From contig NZ_JARXVD010000016.1 of NCBI RefSeq assembly GCF_029892685.1, forward strand, positions 1 to 64,000: DNA of 64,000 bases, written 5' to 3'. Origin of the DNA: Mycobacterium sp. OTB74 (GTDB lineage: Bacteria > Actinomycetota > Actinomycetes > Mycobacteriales > Mycobacteriaceae). Below the pieces are notes generated by a model. That model worked only from the letters and a program-made list of their open reading frames with translations, had not been told where the DNA came from and searched no databases. The position numbers and the translations under genes are program-made. Numbering within the stretch: the stretch's first letter is position 1; every line of letters starts with the position of its first letter. Shown in pieces: positions 43,762 to 52,512 of the stretch.

Positions 43762-44742
43762 GTGCACGCAGTCGTCATGGGTGAGTTCGGTGGTCCCGAC
43801 GTCCTGCGCCCCCGCGAGTTCCCCGACCCAATCGCCGCAGCTGGCTGGGTGACGGTGGCACTGCGGGCCAGTGCGCTCAACTGGCACGACGTCCTGGTAC
43901 GCCAGGGGCGTTACGCCTCACCTCTGCCCCATGTCATCGGCGCGGACGGCTCAGGCGTACGTACCGACACGGGCGAGCCCGTCGTGGTCCTACCCTCGCT
44001 GAACTGGGGAAATCGCGACGACGCGCCCGCCGCTTGTTGGGAGATTCTGGGCGATCACACCCCAGGCACCTACGCCGAGCTGGTCAGTGTCCCCGCAAAC
44101 TGCGTGGCCCCTAAACCTGCTGGCCTGAGCTGGACCGAGGCTGCCGCACTGCCGCTGGTTGGTGTCACGACGCACCGCGCACTGTTCCACCGCGGGCGAC
44201 TGCGTTCAGGCGAATCAATGCTGGTTGTCGGCGCCGGCGGCGGAGTTTCCACCATGGCAATCGCGCTCGCGGTCGCAGCCGGCGCGGCCATCACGGTGAC
44301 CTCATCGTCGCTCGAAACTATCGAACGAGCGGTGTCAGAGGGCGCCCATGGCGGTGTGCTGCACGGCGAGCCAGATTGGCCTGAGCAGGCCCGGACCCTG
44401 TCGCCAGGAGGAGCAGGATTCGACTTGATTCTCGACCCCGTCGGACGCTGGACCGAGTCGGTGCGGGCACTGCGGCCCGGTGGCCGCTTGGTGGTACTGG
44501 GGGCAAATGCCGCCCAGACAGCTGCCATGGACATCCGCAGTTTCTACTTCGGCCAGTTCGATCTACTCGGCACCACGATGGGTAGCCCCCGGGACTTCGC
44601 CGCGTTGCTGAAGATGATCGACCAGTATTCGGTGCGCCCTCCGGTCATCGACCGCGCATTCCCGCTGGACCAGGCCGCAGCGGCACACGCACATCTTGAG
44701 CGCGGACGTGCATTCGGCAAATGCGTACTAACCCTCGACTAG
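43762..44742 (+). CDS. Quinone-oxidoreductase-type (zinc-free MDR) dehydrogenase/reductase
   Basis: 326 residues, MDR fold with ALNWHDVLVRQGRY, VIGADGSG, NADP-binding LVVGAGGGVSTMAIALA, and ALRPGGRLVVLGA. No catalytic or structural zinc cysteine set, so it is closer to quinone oxidoreductase or enoyl reductases (QOR/MECR) than to alcohol dehydrogenases. GTG start with GGGAGG. Ten bases before the next gene, an enoyl-CoA hydratase homologue; a role as enoyl-CoA reductase is possible. Confidence 0.83.
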   Translation: MHAVVMGEFGGPDVLRPREFPDPIAAAGWVTVALRASALNWHDVLVRQGRYASPLPHVIGADGSGVRTDTGEPVVVLPSLNWGNRDDAPAACWEILGDHTPGTYAELVSVPANCVAPKPAGLSWTEAAALPLVGVTTHRALFHRGRLRSGESMLVVGAGGGVSTMAIALAVAAGAAITVTSSSLETIERAVSEGAHGGVLHGEPDWPEQARTLSPGGAGFDLILDPVGRWTESVRALRPGGRLVVLGANAAQTAAMDIRSFYFGQFDLLGTTMGSPRDFAALLKMIDQYSVRPPVIDRAFPLDQAAAAHAHLERGRAFGKCVLTLD

Positions 44743-44752
44743 GAGGCACCCA

Positions 44753-45562
44753 ATGACAAAAACTCTTGAACTGGTCACCTACCGGCTGGAACCCACCGCC
44801 ACAGATTCCGATGCATCGGTGGCGTATGTGACGTTGAACGACCCCGACCGGCGCAATGCACTGTCGGACGCACTGCTGGACCAACTCAGCGACCTCCTTG
44901 GGCGCGCTGCGGCCGACCCGCATGTCCGGGTCATCGTGCTCGCGTCATCGCATCCTCGCGTCTTCTCCTCCGGCGGCAACCTCGACGCCTTCGCTGACGA
45001 TCGTCCGACGATCACGAAGTACGCCGGTTTAGCACGCTTCCCCGATCTATACCGCACGCTCATCGGGATCGAGAAGCCAATCGTCTGCGCCGCGGACGGT
45101 GACGTATTGGCCGGCGCGCTCGGCATCGCCCTGGCATGCGACCTCATCATCGCGAAAGAGTCAACCCGCCTCGGCTGCCCCGAGATAAACATCGGCGCCT
45201 TCCCATTCATGATCTCGGCGTTGATCTTTCGCGCCACCGGCCGACTTACCGCCAACGAGTTGATGATGACAGGCCGACTGCTCAGCGCGACCGAGGCGGC
45301 GACCGCGGGGCTGGTCAACCGGGTGGTGCCCGACGACCAATTCGACGATGCACTGCGCGAATGGGTCGCCGACATCGCCGGCAAGTCACCGTTGTTGATG
45401 GGGCTGGGCAAGCGGGCGCTGGCAGCCACCCGCGACCTGCCCCTTGACTCCGCGCTGGACTACTTGCAGGCCCAACTTGCCTTGGCGTTCACCACATCTG
45501 ATCTCAAAGAAGGGGTGCGAGCCTTCAAGGAAAAGCGTCCACCCCAATGGACGGGCGCGTGA
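44753..45562 (+). CDS. Enoyl-CoA hydratase/isomerase family protein
   Basis: 269 residues, crotonase fold. Oxyanion segment VFSSGGNLDAF, ADGDVLAGALGIALACDL, and both catalytic glutamates appear present (CPEINIGAFPF and ANELMMTG). C-terminal helix ends in AFKEKRPPQW, typical of the family. Preceded by AGGAGG. In an operon with the MDR oxidoreductase; it could hydrate a ring enoyl-CoA, but substrate is not determinable. Confidence 0.87.
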   Translation: MTKTLELVTYRLEPTATDSDASVAYVTLNDPDRRNALSDALLDQLSDLLGRAAADPHVRVIVLASSHPRVFSSGGNLDAFADDRPTITKYAGLARFPDLYRTLIGIEKPIVCAADGDVLAGALGIALACDLIIAKESTRLGCPEINIGAFPFMISALIFRATGRLTANELMMTGRLLSATEAATAGLVNRVVPDDQFDDALREWVADIAGKSPLLMGLGKRALAATRDLPLDSALDYLQAQLALAFTTSDLKEGVRAFKEKRPPQWTGA

Positions 45563-45583
45563 CGTCATCCCCCTTTCGAGTGA

Positions 45584-45612
45584 TTGCCGTTTCGGTCTGA
45601 CCATTCTACGAT
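45584..45612 (+). promoter_or_regulatory. Promoter with FadR-like operator of the AliA-like ligase operon
   Basis: TTGCCG (45584-45589) and TACGAT (45607-45612) with a 17-base spacer; CGGTCTGACCA (45593-45603) lies inside. The leader to the ATG at 45678 is about 60 bases. Confidence 0.6.
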
Positions 45613-45677
45613 TTCAATGATTGCGGCTTCGGTGCGATTTCCCGGAGGCGACGTTCAAGAAACCAAGGAATTGTGCG

Positions 45678-47381
45678 ATGAAGCCAAGCCCGTACACCCA
45701 CCGCTACAGCCCACAACAAGTCGAGGACTACTACCGCTCGGGCCTCTGGTCGTCGGAGACATTCCACGACCTGTTGGTCAAGCGCGTCGACGAAAACCCC
45801 GACAAGGTGTTCGCCACGGACGGAACACGATCGCTGACCTATCGCGAACTCTTCGACGCCGCTCAGCGGCTGGCCGTCGGCCTGCATCGGAAGGGTTGGC
45901 GCGCCGGCGACACCGCCGCCGTGCAGTTGCCGAACTGGGTGGAGTTCATACAGGTCCTGGCCGCCTTGTCTCGGCTTGGCGTCATCGGGATTCCCATCAT
46001 GCCGATCTACCGGAACGAGGAGGTCGCCCACGTCCTCTCGAACGCCGGGGTGCGGGCGGTGTTCACCGCGTCGAATTTCAAGAAGTTCAATTATCTCGAC
46101 ATGTATCTCGATCTGCGTCGAGAACGCCCCGACCTCGAGATCGTGGTCGCGCGGCCCGACGAACTCGCCACTGAAGTCACAGCGAGCGACGATGCGGTGT
46201 TCACCCTGCAAGGGCTGGAGATCGACATCGACGACAACAGCGCCCGCGAGGAGCTGCCCGCGCCCCCCGGACCCGACGACCCATTCGTGATCGTCTACAC
46301 CTCGGGAACAACGTCACGGTCCAAAGGATGTGTCCACACCTTCAACACCTACTGTTCCGGCTCCCGCGCGCTCGCCTCGCCATTCGGCTACACCGCATCC
46401 GATGTGCAGTTCGGCCCTTCCCCGGTGGGTCACACGACCGGCCTGGTCACCAGTGTCTTGCTGCCCCTGTTGAGCGGAGCGGCCACCCACTTGATGCCGT
46501 CATGGGATCCAGAACAGGGAATCAAGGACATCCAGCGCTTCGGCTGCACCGCGGCGGTCACGGCCCCGACATTCCTGCTCACGCTGCTCGAAGCGTACGA
46601 CCCGAAGCAACACGACCTGTCCACCTTACGGTTGTGGACCTGCGCGGGCGCTCCGATTCCCGCAGCAATCATCGAACGGGCCGGCGCAATTCTCCCCAAT
46701 CTGCGGGTGCTCAGCCTCTACGGTCGCAGCGAAAACTTGGTCACGACAACATGTTCAGTCACCGACGACGTCTCGCGTGCGTTGACTTCCGACGGCGCGG
46801 CAGTCCCAGGTTCCGACGTGCGGATCATCGGCGAAGGCGGAAATGAAGTGCCCCGCGGGACCGAAGGTGATATCGCCTACCGCGGACCCGCCCACATGAT
46901 CGAGTACCTCGGCAATCCCGAGGAGACCGATGCCTTGTTCGCCGCCGACGGCTACTCACGGTCGGGTGATCTCGGCCGGATGACCGACGACGGCTTTGTC
47001 CGCGTCACCGGACGAACCAAGGACATCGTCATCCGCGGCGGAATGAACATCAGCGTGCGTGAGATCGAGGACAACCTCGCCAGCCACCCGGGTCTGCAAA
47101 CCTCGGCCTGCGTGGCCATGCCCGACGAACGACTCGGCGAGAAGGTCTGCTGCTACGTCGTCGCTGCCGCCGGCTATACCCCGCCGACCGTCGATGAGCT
47201 ACGTGACTACTTACTGGGCCGCGGAATGCCGATTCAGAAGACTCCGGAAAGGGTCGTCGCGGTGGATGCTCTACCTATGACGGCGACCGGCAAGGTCCTC
47301 AAACACGAGTTGCGCAAAGACATCCAACGGCGCATCCAAGAAGAAGCCGTTCAGCCAACCGAAGCGACAGGTGCCCACTAA
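45678..47381 (+). CDS. AMP-dependent CoA ligase, AliA (cyclohexanecarboxylate-CoA ligase)-like
   Basis: 567 residues. ANL adenylation motifs: YTSGTTSRSKG (207-217), LYGRSENL (the YGxTE site with Glu kept), YSRSGDLGRMTDDGFVRVTGRTKDIVIRGG, and C-terminal TATGKVLKH with the catalytic Lys. The overall pattern is like medium-size ligases annotated as cyclohexanecarboxylate-CoA ligase. An upstream TTG is possible, but the ATG with AAGGA at nine bases is better. It heads an operon with an acyl-CoA dehydrogenase and a CoA transferase, and the BadI-like hydrolase gene lies nearby, which supports a ring acid substrate. Confidence 0.85.
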   Translation: MKPSPYTHRYSPQQVEDYYRSGLWSSETFHDLLVKRVDENPDKVFATDGTRSLTYRELFDAAQRLAVGLHRKGWRAGDTAAVQLPNWVEFIQVLAALSRLGVIGIPIMPIYRNEEVAHVLSNAGVRAVFTASNFKKFNYLDMYLDLRRERPDLEIVVARPDELATEVTASDDAVFTLQGLEIDIDDNSAREELPAPPGPDDPFVIVYTSGTTSRSKGCVHTFNTYCSGSRALASPFGYTASDVQFGPSPVGHTTGLVTSVLLPLLSGAATHLMPSWDPEQGIKDIQRFGCTAAVTAPTFLLTLLEAYDPKQHDLSTLRLWTCAGAPIPAAIIERAGAILPNLRVLSLYGRSENLVTTTCSVTDDVSRALTSDGAAVPGSDVRIIGEGGNEVPRGTEGDIAYRGPAHMIEYLGNPEETDALFAADGYSRSGDLGRMTDDGFVRVTGRTKDIVIRGGMNISVREIEDNLASHPGLQTSACVAMPDERLGEKVCCYVVAAAGYTPPTVDELRDYLLGRGMPIQKTPERVVAVDALPMTATGKVLKHELRKDIQRRIQEEAVQPTEATGAH

Positions 47382-48562
47382 TGGACTTGAAAGACAGTGC
47401 AGTCGAAGCTGAATTTCGCGCCAAGGCACGCGCCTGGCTGGAGGCGACGATTCCCACCCTCGGCGGCGCCGAGCCGCCGTTGCTCGAGGACAAGCTCGAT
47501 TACTGGCGCAGGTGGCAGCGGCTACTGTTCGACGCCGGATACGCGGGCCTGTCCTGGCCAAAGCAATACGGCGGCGGTGGCGCGGACGCCAAGATCCGTG
47601 CGGTCTTCAACGAGGAACTCGATCGGGCCGGCGCGCCGGAACGGCTGAACATCATCGGCGAAGACTTTGGCGGGCCGACGATCATCCAGTTCGGCACACC
47701 GGCCCAGCAAGAGCGCTACCTCGAGCCGATCCTGACCGGCAACGAGATCTGGTGTCAGCTGTTCTCCGAGCCGGAGGCAGGCTCAGATCTTGCCTCACTG
47801 CGGACCACGGCAACCAAGGTTGACGGGGGCTGGCGTATCCAGGGACAGAAGATTTGGACCAGCCGCGCCCAACTCGCCGCTCACGCCATCCTGCTCGCCC
47901 GCACGGGAGGCGGCCCACGACACAAGGGCATCACCTACTTCCTACTGCCCATGGACACCCACGGCGTCGAGGTCCGCCCACTCGCGCACATGCTCGGTGA
48001 GGCCGAGTTCAACGAGGTGTTCCTAGACAATGTCTTCATTCCCGACGATGGGGTCCTCGGCGAGGTCGACGGCGGCTGGAAGGTCGCGATGGCAACGCTG
48101 GCGTTTGAGCGCGTGGCGATCGCCACCGGCAGGGTGAACACCACCGGCGCAGTCAACGACCTAATCCGCGAAATCGCAGACCGGACAACCGATGACGGCG
48201 CGTCGCTCGGGACCGACCCCCTCGTTCGGCAGCGGGTCGCCGACCTGTACGGACGCGCACTGGTGCACTATCTCATCGGTCAGCGCGTCATCACCGGCGC
48301 CGCGGGAGACGGGCCGCCCGGCCCCGTGACGTCCATCGGGAAGCTGTACTTTTGCCCACTGGTCGAGGACATCGCGGACTTCGGATTGGAACTCGACGAG
48401 ATGTCGGGCCAGTTTGCGCCTCACGAGAAACCGTCGGCGGGCGAACGTCAGCGCTGGCTGCGACTGGCCTACCAGGCGCGCGGGACAGCTATCGCCGGCG
48501 GGTCGACGTTCATCCAACGCAACATCGTCGCCGAGCGCATTCTCGGCATGCCTAAGAGCTGA
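47381..48562 (+). CDS. Acyl-CoA dehydrogenase (FadE type)
   Basis: 393 residues. FAD/substrate segment QLFSEPEAGSDLASLRTTA, WTSRAQ, and C-terminal FIQRNIVAERILGMPK. The C-terminal Glu seen in many members is replaced (GGSTFIQRN), so the base is probably the Glu in LAFERVAIA, as in isovaleryl-CoA dehydrogenase. Mycobacterial enzymes of this clade often act on steroid side chains or rings, sometimes as heterotetramers. Its ATG shares one base with the ligase stop. Confidence 0.87.
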   Translation: MDLKDSAVEAEFRAKARAWLEATIPTLGGAEPPLLEDKLDYWRRWQRLLFDAGYAGLSWPKQYGGGGADAKIRAVFNEELDRAGAPERLNIIGEDFGGPTIIQFGTPAQQERYLEPILTGNEIWCQLFSEPEAGSDLASLRTTATKVDGGWRIQGQKIWTSRAQLAAHAILLARTGGGPRHKGITYFLLPMDTHGVEVRPLAHMLGEAEFNEVFLDNVFIPDDGVLGEVDGGWKVAMATLAFERVAIATGRVNTTGAVNDLIREIADRTTDDGASLGTDPLVRQRVADLYGRALVHYLIGQRVITGAAGDGPPGPVTSIGKLYFCPLVEDIADFGLELDEMSGQFAPHEKPSAGERQRWLRLAYQARGTAIAGGSTFIQRNIVAERILGMPKS

Positions 48563-48584
48563 AGTCCTGAGGAGGCTTGTGACT

Positions 48585-49331
48585 ATGGACAAGGTCGTGG
48601 CAACGGCAGCAGAGGCCGTCGCCGACGTAACGGACGGGTCGTCGCTGGCGGTCGGCGGGTTCGGCCTGTGCGGCATCCCGCAAGCACTGATTGCAGCACT
48701 GCTCGAACTCGGCGTCCGAGACCTGGAGACGGTCTCGAACAACTTGGGTGTGGACGGCATTGGCCTGGGAGTGTTATTGGAACACAAGCGGATCCGGCGT
48801 ACGGTCAACTCTTACGTCGGCGAGAACAAGGAGTTCGCCCGGCAATATCTCTCCGGCGAACTCGAGTTGGAGTTGACCCCGCAGGGCACGCTGGCCGAAA
48901 AGCTTCGTGCTGGCGGCGCGGGAATTCCCGCGTTCTACACACCCGCGGGAGTTGGGACGCAAGTCGCCGAAGGTGGTCTGGCGTGGCGGTACCACGCGGA
49001 CGGTACAGTGGCGGTCGCCTCACCACCGAAGGAGACCCGCGAATTCGACGGCGTCACTTATGTTTTGGAGCGCGCCATCCGCACCGACTTCGCACTGGTG
49101 CACGCCTTCAAAGGCGACCGGCACGGCAATTTGGTCTACCACGCTGCGGCCGCAAACTTTAACCCGGACTGCGCTGCTGCGGGCCGGATCACCATCGCGC
49201 AAGTGGAGCACCTGGTAGAACCAGGCGAGATCGAGCCCGCCCAGGTACACACCCCGGGGATCCACGTGCACCGTGTCGTGCATGTGCCCAACGCAGCGAA
49301 ACAGATCGAAAAAGAAACGGTGCGGCTATGA
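48585..49331 (+). CDS. 3-oxoacid CoA-transferase, alpha subunit (SCOT/ScoA type)
   Basis: 248 residues from the ATG at 48585 with GAGGAGG nine bases ahead; a GTG two codons earlier is too close to it. VGGFGLCGIPQALI, VSNNLGVDGIGLGVLL, GTLAEKLRAGGAGIPAFYTPAGVGT and RIDF-like segments are SCOT alpha signatures. With the beta subunit it moves CoA between succinyl-CoA and an oxo- or dicarboxylic acid. Coming after a ligase and dehydrogenase, it may activate or release a pathway intermediate. Confidence 0.92.
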   Translation: MDKVVATAAEAVADVTDGSSLAVGGFGLCGIPQALIAALLELGVRDLETVSNNLGVDGIGLGVLLEHKRIRRTVNSYVGENKEFARQYLSGELELELTPQGTLAEKLRAGGAGIPAFYTPAGVGTQVAEGGLAWRYHADGTVAVASPPKETREFDGVTYVLERAIRTDFALVHAFKGDRHGNLVYHAAAANFNPDCAAAGRITIAQVEHLVEPGEIEPAQVHTPGIHVHRVVHVPNAAKQIEKETVRL

Positions 49332-49368
49332 GCGCCGCGACGACGATGAAGAACAGGAGTGACACGAA

Positions 49369-50025
49369 ATGAGTTGGAGCCGTGAGGAATTAGCGGCGCG
49401 GGTCGCTACCGAACTACGTGCCGGGCAGTATGTCAACCTCGGCGTCGGATTGCCCACCCTGATCCCGGGGCACATCCCGGCCGACGTCACCGTCGTCCTG
49501 CATTCGGAGAACGGAATTTTGGGTGTCGGGCCCTACCCCTTGCGTGAGGAGCTCGACCCCGACCTGATCAACGCCGGCAAGGAAACCGTCACCACGTTGC
49601 CGGGAGCGTCGTTTTTCTGCTCGTCGTCCTCCTTCGGACTCATCCGCGGCGGACGCCTCGACATCGCAGTCCTAGGCGCAATGCAGGTGTCTGCGGCCGG
49701 CGACCTGGCCAACTGGACTATCCCCGGCAAGATGATCAAGGGCATGGGTGGAGCCATGGATCTGGTGCATGGCGTGGAGAACGTGTTCGTGATGATGGAA
49801 CACACCGCCAAGGACGGCAGCGCCAAGATCGTCGAGCACTGCACACTGCCGCTGACCGGCAAGCGTTGCGTAAACCGTATCTTCACCGACCTCGCCGTCA
49901 TCGACGTCGCCGACGATGGTTTGCAGCTGATCGAGACCGCCCCCGGCGTCAGCGTTGACGAGATTGTCGCGAAAACCGAAGCACGCCTCGCGCTTTCGGG
50001 CGCTGTAGCGGGGCAGCCCGCTTAA
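49369..50025 (+). CDS. 3-oxoacid CoA-transferase, beta subunit (SCOT/ScoB type)
   Basis: 218 residues. The catalytic glutamate is E47 in [11 protein letters not shown], which forms the covalent CoA thioester intermediate; [13 protein letters not shown] and GGAMDLVHG are further signatures. Preceded by AGGAGTGACACGA. It lies 37 bp after the alpha gene and ends 21 bp from the convergent gntR gene. Confidence 0.93.
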   Translation: MSWSREELAARVATELRAGQYVNLGVGLPTLIPGHIPADVTVVLHSENGILGVGPYPLREELDPDLINAGKETVTTLPGASFFCSSSSFGLIRGGRLDIAVLGAMQVSAAGDLANWTIPGKMIKGMGGAMDLVHGVENVFVMMEHTAKDGSAKIVEHCTLPLTGKRCVNRIFTDLAVIDVADDGLQLIETAPGVSVDEIVAKTEARLALSGAVAGQPA

Positions 50026-50046
50026 AAATCTCGGCGGGCAGCGCCC

Positions 50047-50805
50047 TCAGTCGTCGATGTCGATTGCCTGACGTTCGTCCACGGCCAGTGCCGTTTCAGC
50101 GAAGGTGTGCACATGGCGGCGCATGCGTCGGCCTGCTGCCGGCGCGTCGCCGCTGCGGATCGCCGTGGTGACGGAGCGGTGAGCTCGCACCGTCTCAGCT
50201 CGGACCTCGTCGGTCACGAACTCGGCGTTCGCCGTTGAGGTGTAGATGGCATGCGACAACGCGGTCATGAATCCGATCAGCAGTTCGTTGTGGCCGGCGG
50301 CCGACACGCCTGCGTGCCAGTCGAGATTCGCCTGCAGGAATGCCGCCAAGTCGGCGCTGGGATCGGCGATGGCGGCATTGGCTTTGTCAAGGACAGCGAG
50401 GTCGTCATCTGTCCGATTGCGGGCCGCGAGTTCGGCACAAAACGGCTCCAGCGCCTCGCGGGTCTCCATCAGGTCGGCAAGTTTTATCTGCCGGCCACGG
50501 ATCAGCATGCTCACCGATTTGGCCATCGATTTCGGTGTGGGGCGCTGGACGAATGCACCACCGGCCCGGCCCGTGCGCACGCGGACCAGGTTCTGCACTT
50601 CCAAAATCCGCAATGCCTCACGCACGGTGGCGCGGCTCATATTTGTCTGCTTGACCAGTTCGCGTTCCGCCGGCAGTGCGACGCCCTCAGCTAGTTCGCC
50701 AGACAGAATCCGCTCACGCAGGTCGTTAGCCAGCACGTCTGACGCCTTGGGTACGTCAAATGGCGTGAGCAATACAGGCGAGCGTCCCCCCCGTGGTTGG
50801 GTCAT
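50047..50805 (-). CDS. FadR-subfamily GntR regulator, proposed master of the island regulon
   Basis: 252 residues. Winged helix with LPAEREL (R48) and SRATVREALRIL (R58, T60, R62), the same positions E. coli FadR uses to read TGGTCnGACCA (R35, R45, T47, R49). A wing (VRTGRAGGAFV) follows, then an FCD ligand domain. Its own promoter has a spaced version of the half sites (50827-50843), suggesting autoregulation. It is centrally placed among nine operator-bearing promoters. The likely effector is an acyl-CoA or acid intermediate, with repression in its absence; this is inference. Confidence 0.87.
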   Translation of the reverse strand: MTQPRGGRSPVLLTPFDVPKASDVLANDLRERILSGELAEGVALPAERELVKQTNMSRATVREALRILEVQNLVRVRTGRAGGAFVQRPTPKSMAKSVSMLIRGRQIKLADLMETREALEPFCAELAARNRTDDDLAVLDKANAAIADPSADLAAFLQANLDWHAGVSAAGHNELLIGFMTALSHAIYTSTANAEFVTDEVRAETVRAHRSVTTAIRSGDAPAAGRRMRRHVHTFAETALAVDERQAIDIDD

Positions 50806-50826
50806 CGCATCCTCCCGGGCTAATTC

Positions 50827-50843
50827 GGTCTAAATGTAAGACC
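50827..50843 (-). promoter_or_regulatory. Inverted repeat upstream of the FadR-type gntR gene
   Basis: GGTCT and AGACC separated by seven bases, i.e. the operator half sites with a widened centre, 21 bp before the gntR ATG. A further half site (GGTCAGATC) lies at 50853-50861. Probable autoregulatory element. Confidence 0.45.
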
Positions 50844-50900
50844 CAATGTACCGGTCAGATCGCTCCCAAGCGTGATCAGCGAGGACGCGATCGAAAATTC

Positions 50901-51359
50901 TCAGAACACCATTCGCGCGATAACCTCAGCCACCGCGGCGGGCTTCACCGAGCCGTCAAGTTCGACCGTCTGCCGCACCGTCAGATCGACGATCGTGGTG
51001 TCGACCCTCTTGGCGTCGACCAAGTCCGACCGGAGCCGAATGCGACTGCCTACTGGAACCGGCGCGAGAAAGCGCACCTTGTTCAGCCCATAGTTGATGC
51101 CCATCTTCGCGTTTTCAACGCGGTAGTTACCCCTACTCAGCGCAGGTATGAGTGACAGCGTCAAGAAACCGTGAGCAATTGTTGTCTGATACGGACTTTC
51201 TTCACGTGCGCGTTCAACGTCCACGTGAATCCACTGGTTGTCACCGGTCGCGCCGGCGAATGCATCGATGCGGTCTTGCGTGACGATGAGCCAGTCAGAG
51301 ACGCCAAGTTCTTGACCGACGGCTTCGACGGCTTCTGCAATGGACGAAATGATTAGCAC
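50901..51359 (-). CDS. MaoC-like (R)-enoyl-CoA hydratase
   Basis: 152 residues, single hot-dog domain. FAGATGDNQWIHVDVERA contains the Asp-His catalytic pair of R-specific hydratases, and TTIAHGFLTLSLIP is the second signature. GTG start with AAGGA six bases ahead. Located between the BadI-like gene and gntR on the same strand; would hydrate a 2-enoyl-CoA, plausibly complementary to the crotonase-type hydratases of the island. Confidence 0.88.
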   Translation of the reverse strand: MLIISSIAEAVEAVGQELGVSDWLIVTQDRIDAFAGATGDNQWIHVDVERAREESPYQTTIAHGFLTLSLIPALSRGNYRVENAKMGINYGLNKVRFLAPVPVGSRIRLRSDLVDAKRVDTTIVDLTVRQTVELDGSVKPAAVAEVIARMVF

Positions 51360-51560
51360 TACTGATCCTTCTCAAGCGAAATTCGTTGCGCTGCAGTGGC
51401 TACCACACTGACCAGCATGGAGGCGAAGACTGCACCACGATCCCAACGGCGAACATCGCCGGACTATCAAGCAGCACACCCGTGAACCCTGTAGCCAATC
51501 CGACGGAACTGTTGACTACCGACATGACCACCGGCACGCGCGAGACTTCGCGCCTCTTGA

Positions 51561-51602
51561 TGGTTGGCCGAGGTATTCGCCGTTGAATACCTCGGCCAAC
51601 CA
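51561..51602 (-). terminator. Perfect 18-bp stem hairpin after the BadI-like gene
   Basis: An 18-bp perfect inverted repeat with a six-base loop starting six bases beyond the BadI-like stop codon. No T-tract follows, as is common for mycobacterial intrinsic terminators. It would separate the badI-like transcript from the maoC/gntR genes. Confidence 0.65.
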
Positions 51603-51607
51603 CCGGA

Positions 51608-52402
51608 TTAGTGGCCCCTATAAGCGGCGAATTCGGGCTTCCGCTTCTCATTGAATGCGGCCACCCCTTCCTGCGCCTCTGGCGTTTCACCGAAAAGCTT
51701 CAGGCTCGAGTAAGCCATCTGCCCCATCGATGCAAACTGCTCCGTGTCGGTGTTGAACGACTGCTTCAGTACCTTTAACGCCGTTGGCGATAGTTGCAGG
51801 ATTTCGTCTGCCCACGCCCGCACCTCGGCCTTGAGCTGATCGGCGGGGACCACCTTGTTGACGAGACCCCACTCGGCTGCCTGCTCGGCCGAATAGCGAC
51901 GGCACAGGAACCAGATTTCGCGTGCACGTTTCTCGCCGACCACGCGTGCCAGGAACCCTGTGCCGAAGCCGGCGTCAAACGACCCGACCCGCGGTCCGTT
52001 TTGACCGAACACTGCGGTGTCTGCGGCGATTGTCAGGTCGCAGAGCACGTGCAACACGTGACCGCCACCGATGGCAAACCCGTTGACGGCGGCAATGACC
52101 GGTTTCGGTACGTCACGAATGACCCGGTGCAGCGAATCCACTTCGAACAGACCGGTTTCCGATGGCCCGTAATCACCGGTCTCGGCGCGCTGCTTTTGGT
52201 CGCCACCCGTGCAAAACGCCTTTTCCCCGGCGCCGGTCAGGCAGATAACACCGACCTCCGAACTCCCCCAGGCCATCTTGAACGCACGTATCAACTCATC
52301 CAGAGTGCGCGCCCGAAACGCGTTGTAACGGTCTGGCCTGTTGATCGTGATCCAGGCAAGGCCGTTGTCGACCTCGTAGGTGATGTCGGTGAATTCGGCC
52401 AT
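51608..52402 (-). CDS. BadI-like 2-ketocyclohexanecarboxyl-CoA hydrolase
   Basis: 264 residues, MenB/BadI branch of the crotonase family. FCTGGDQKQRA, NGFAIGGGHVLHVLCDL, VGSFDAGFGTGFLARVVGEKRAREIWFLCRRYS and the C-terminal EKRKPEF closely follow Rhodopseudomonas BadI, including the catalytic Asp in SFDAG. BadI hydrolytically opens 2-oxocyclohexane-1-carboxyl-CoA to pimelyl-CoA. The start has AGAGAGG ahead and a FadR-like operator 47 bp upstream. Together with an AliA-like ligase, dehydrogenases, hydratases and SDRs this indicates alicyclic acid degradation. A MenB function is unlikely because it is shorter and lacks the MenB insert. Confidence 0.87.
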   Translation of the reverse strand: MAEFTDITYEVDNGLAWITINRPDRYNAFRARTLDELIRAFKMAWGSSEVGVICLTGAGEKAFCTGGDQKQRAETGDYGPSETGLFEVDSLHRVIRDVPKPVIAAVNGFAIGGGHVLHVLCDLTIAADTAVFGQNGPRVGSFDAGFGTGFLARVVGEKRAREIWFLCRRYSAEQAAEWGLVNKVVPADQLKAEVRAWADEILQLSPTALKVLKQSFNTDTEQFASMGQMAYSSLKLFGETPEAQEGVAAFNEKRKPEFAAYRGH

Positions 52403-52443
52403 CGGTTGCCTCTCTTCGTTGAGCGCACGGGTTGACGTCCGTG

Positions 52444-52470
52444 CAGTTATGGTCTAACCATATTACCAAA
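52444..52470 (-). promoter_or_regulatory. Promoter with FadR-like operator of the badI-like gene
   Basis: On the minus strand TTTGGT (52470-52465) and TAACTG (52449-52444) are 15 bases apart. ATGGTTAGACCAT (52461-52449) occupies the spacer: one mismatch from the perfect 13-bp palindrome. Confidence 0.6.
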
Positions 52471-52512
52471 TCGGCGACGGGGTACCAAATACCGAGACGG
52501 TCGTAGCCCGGG

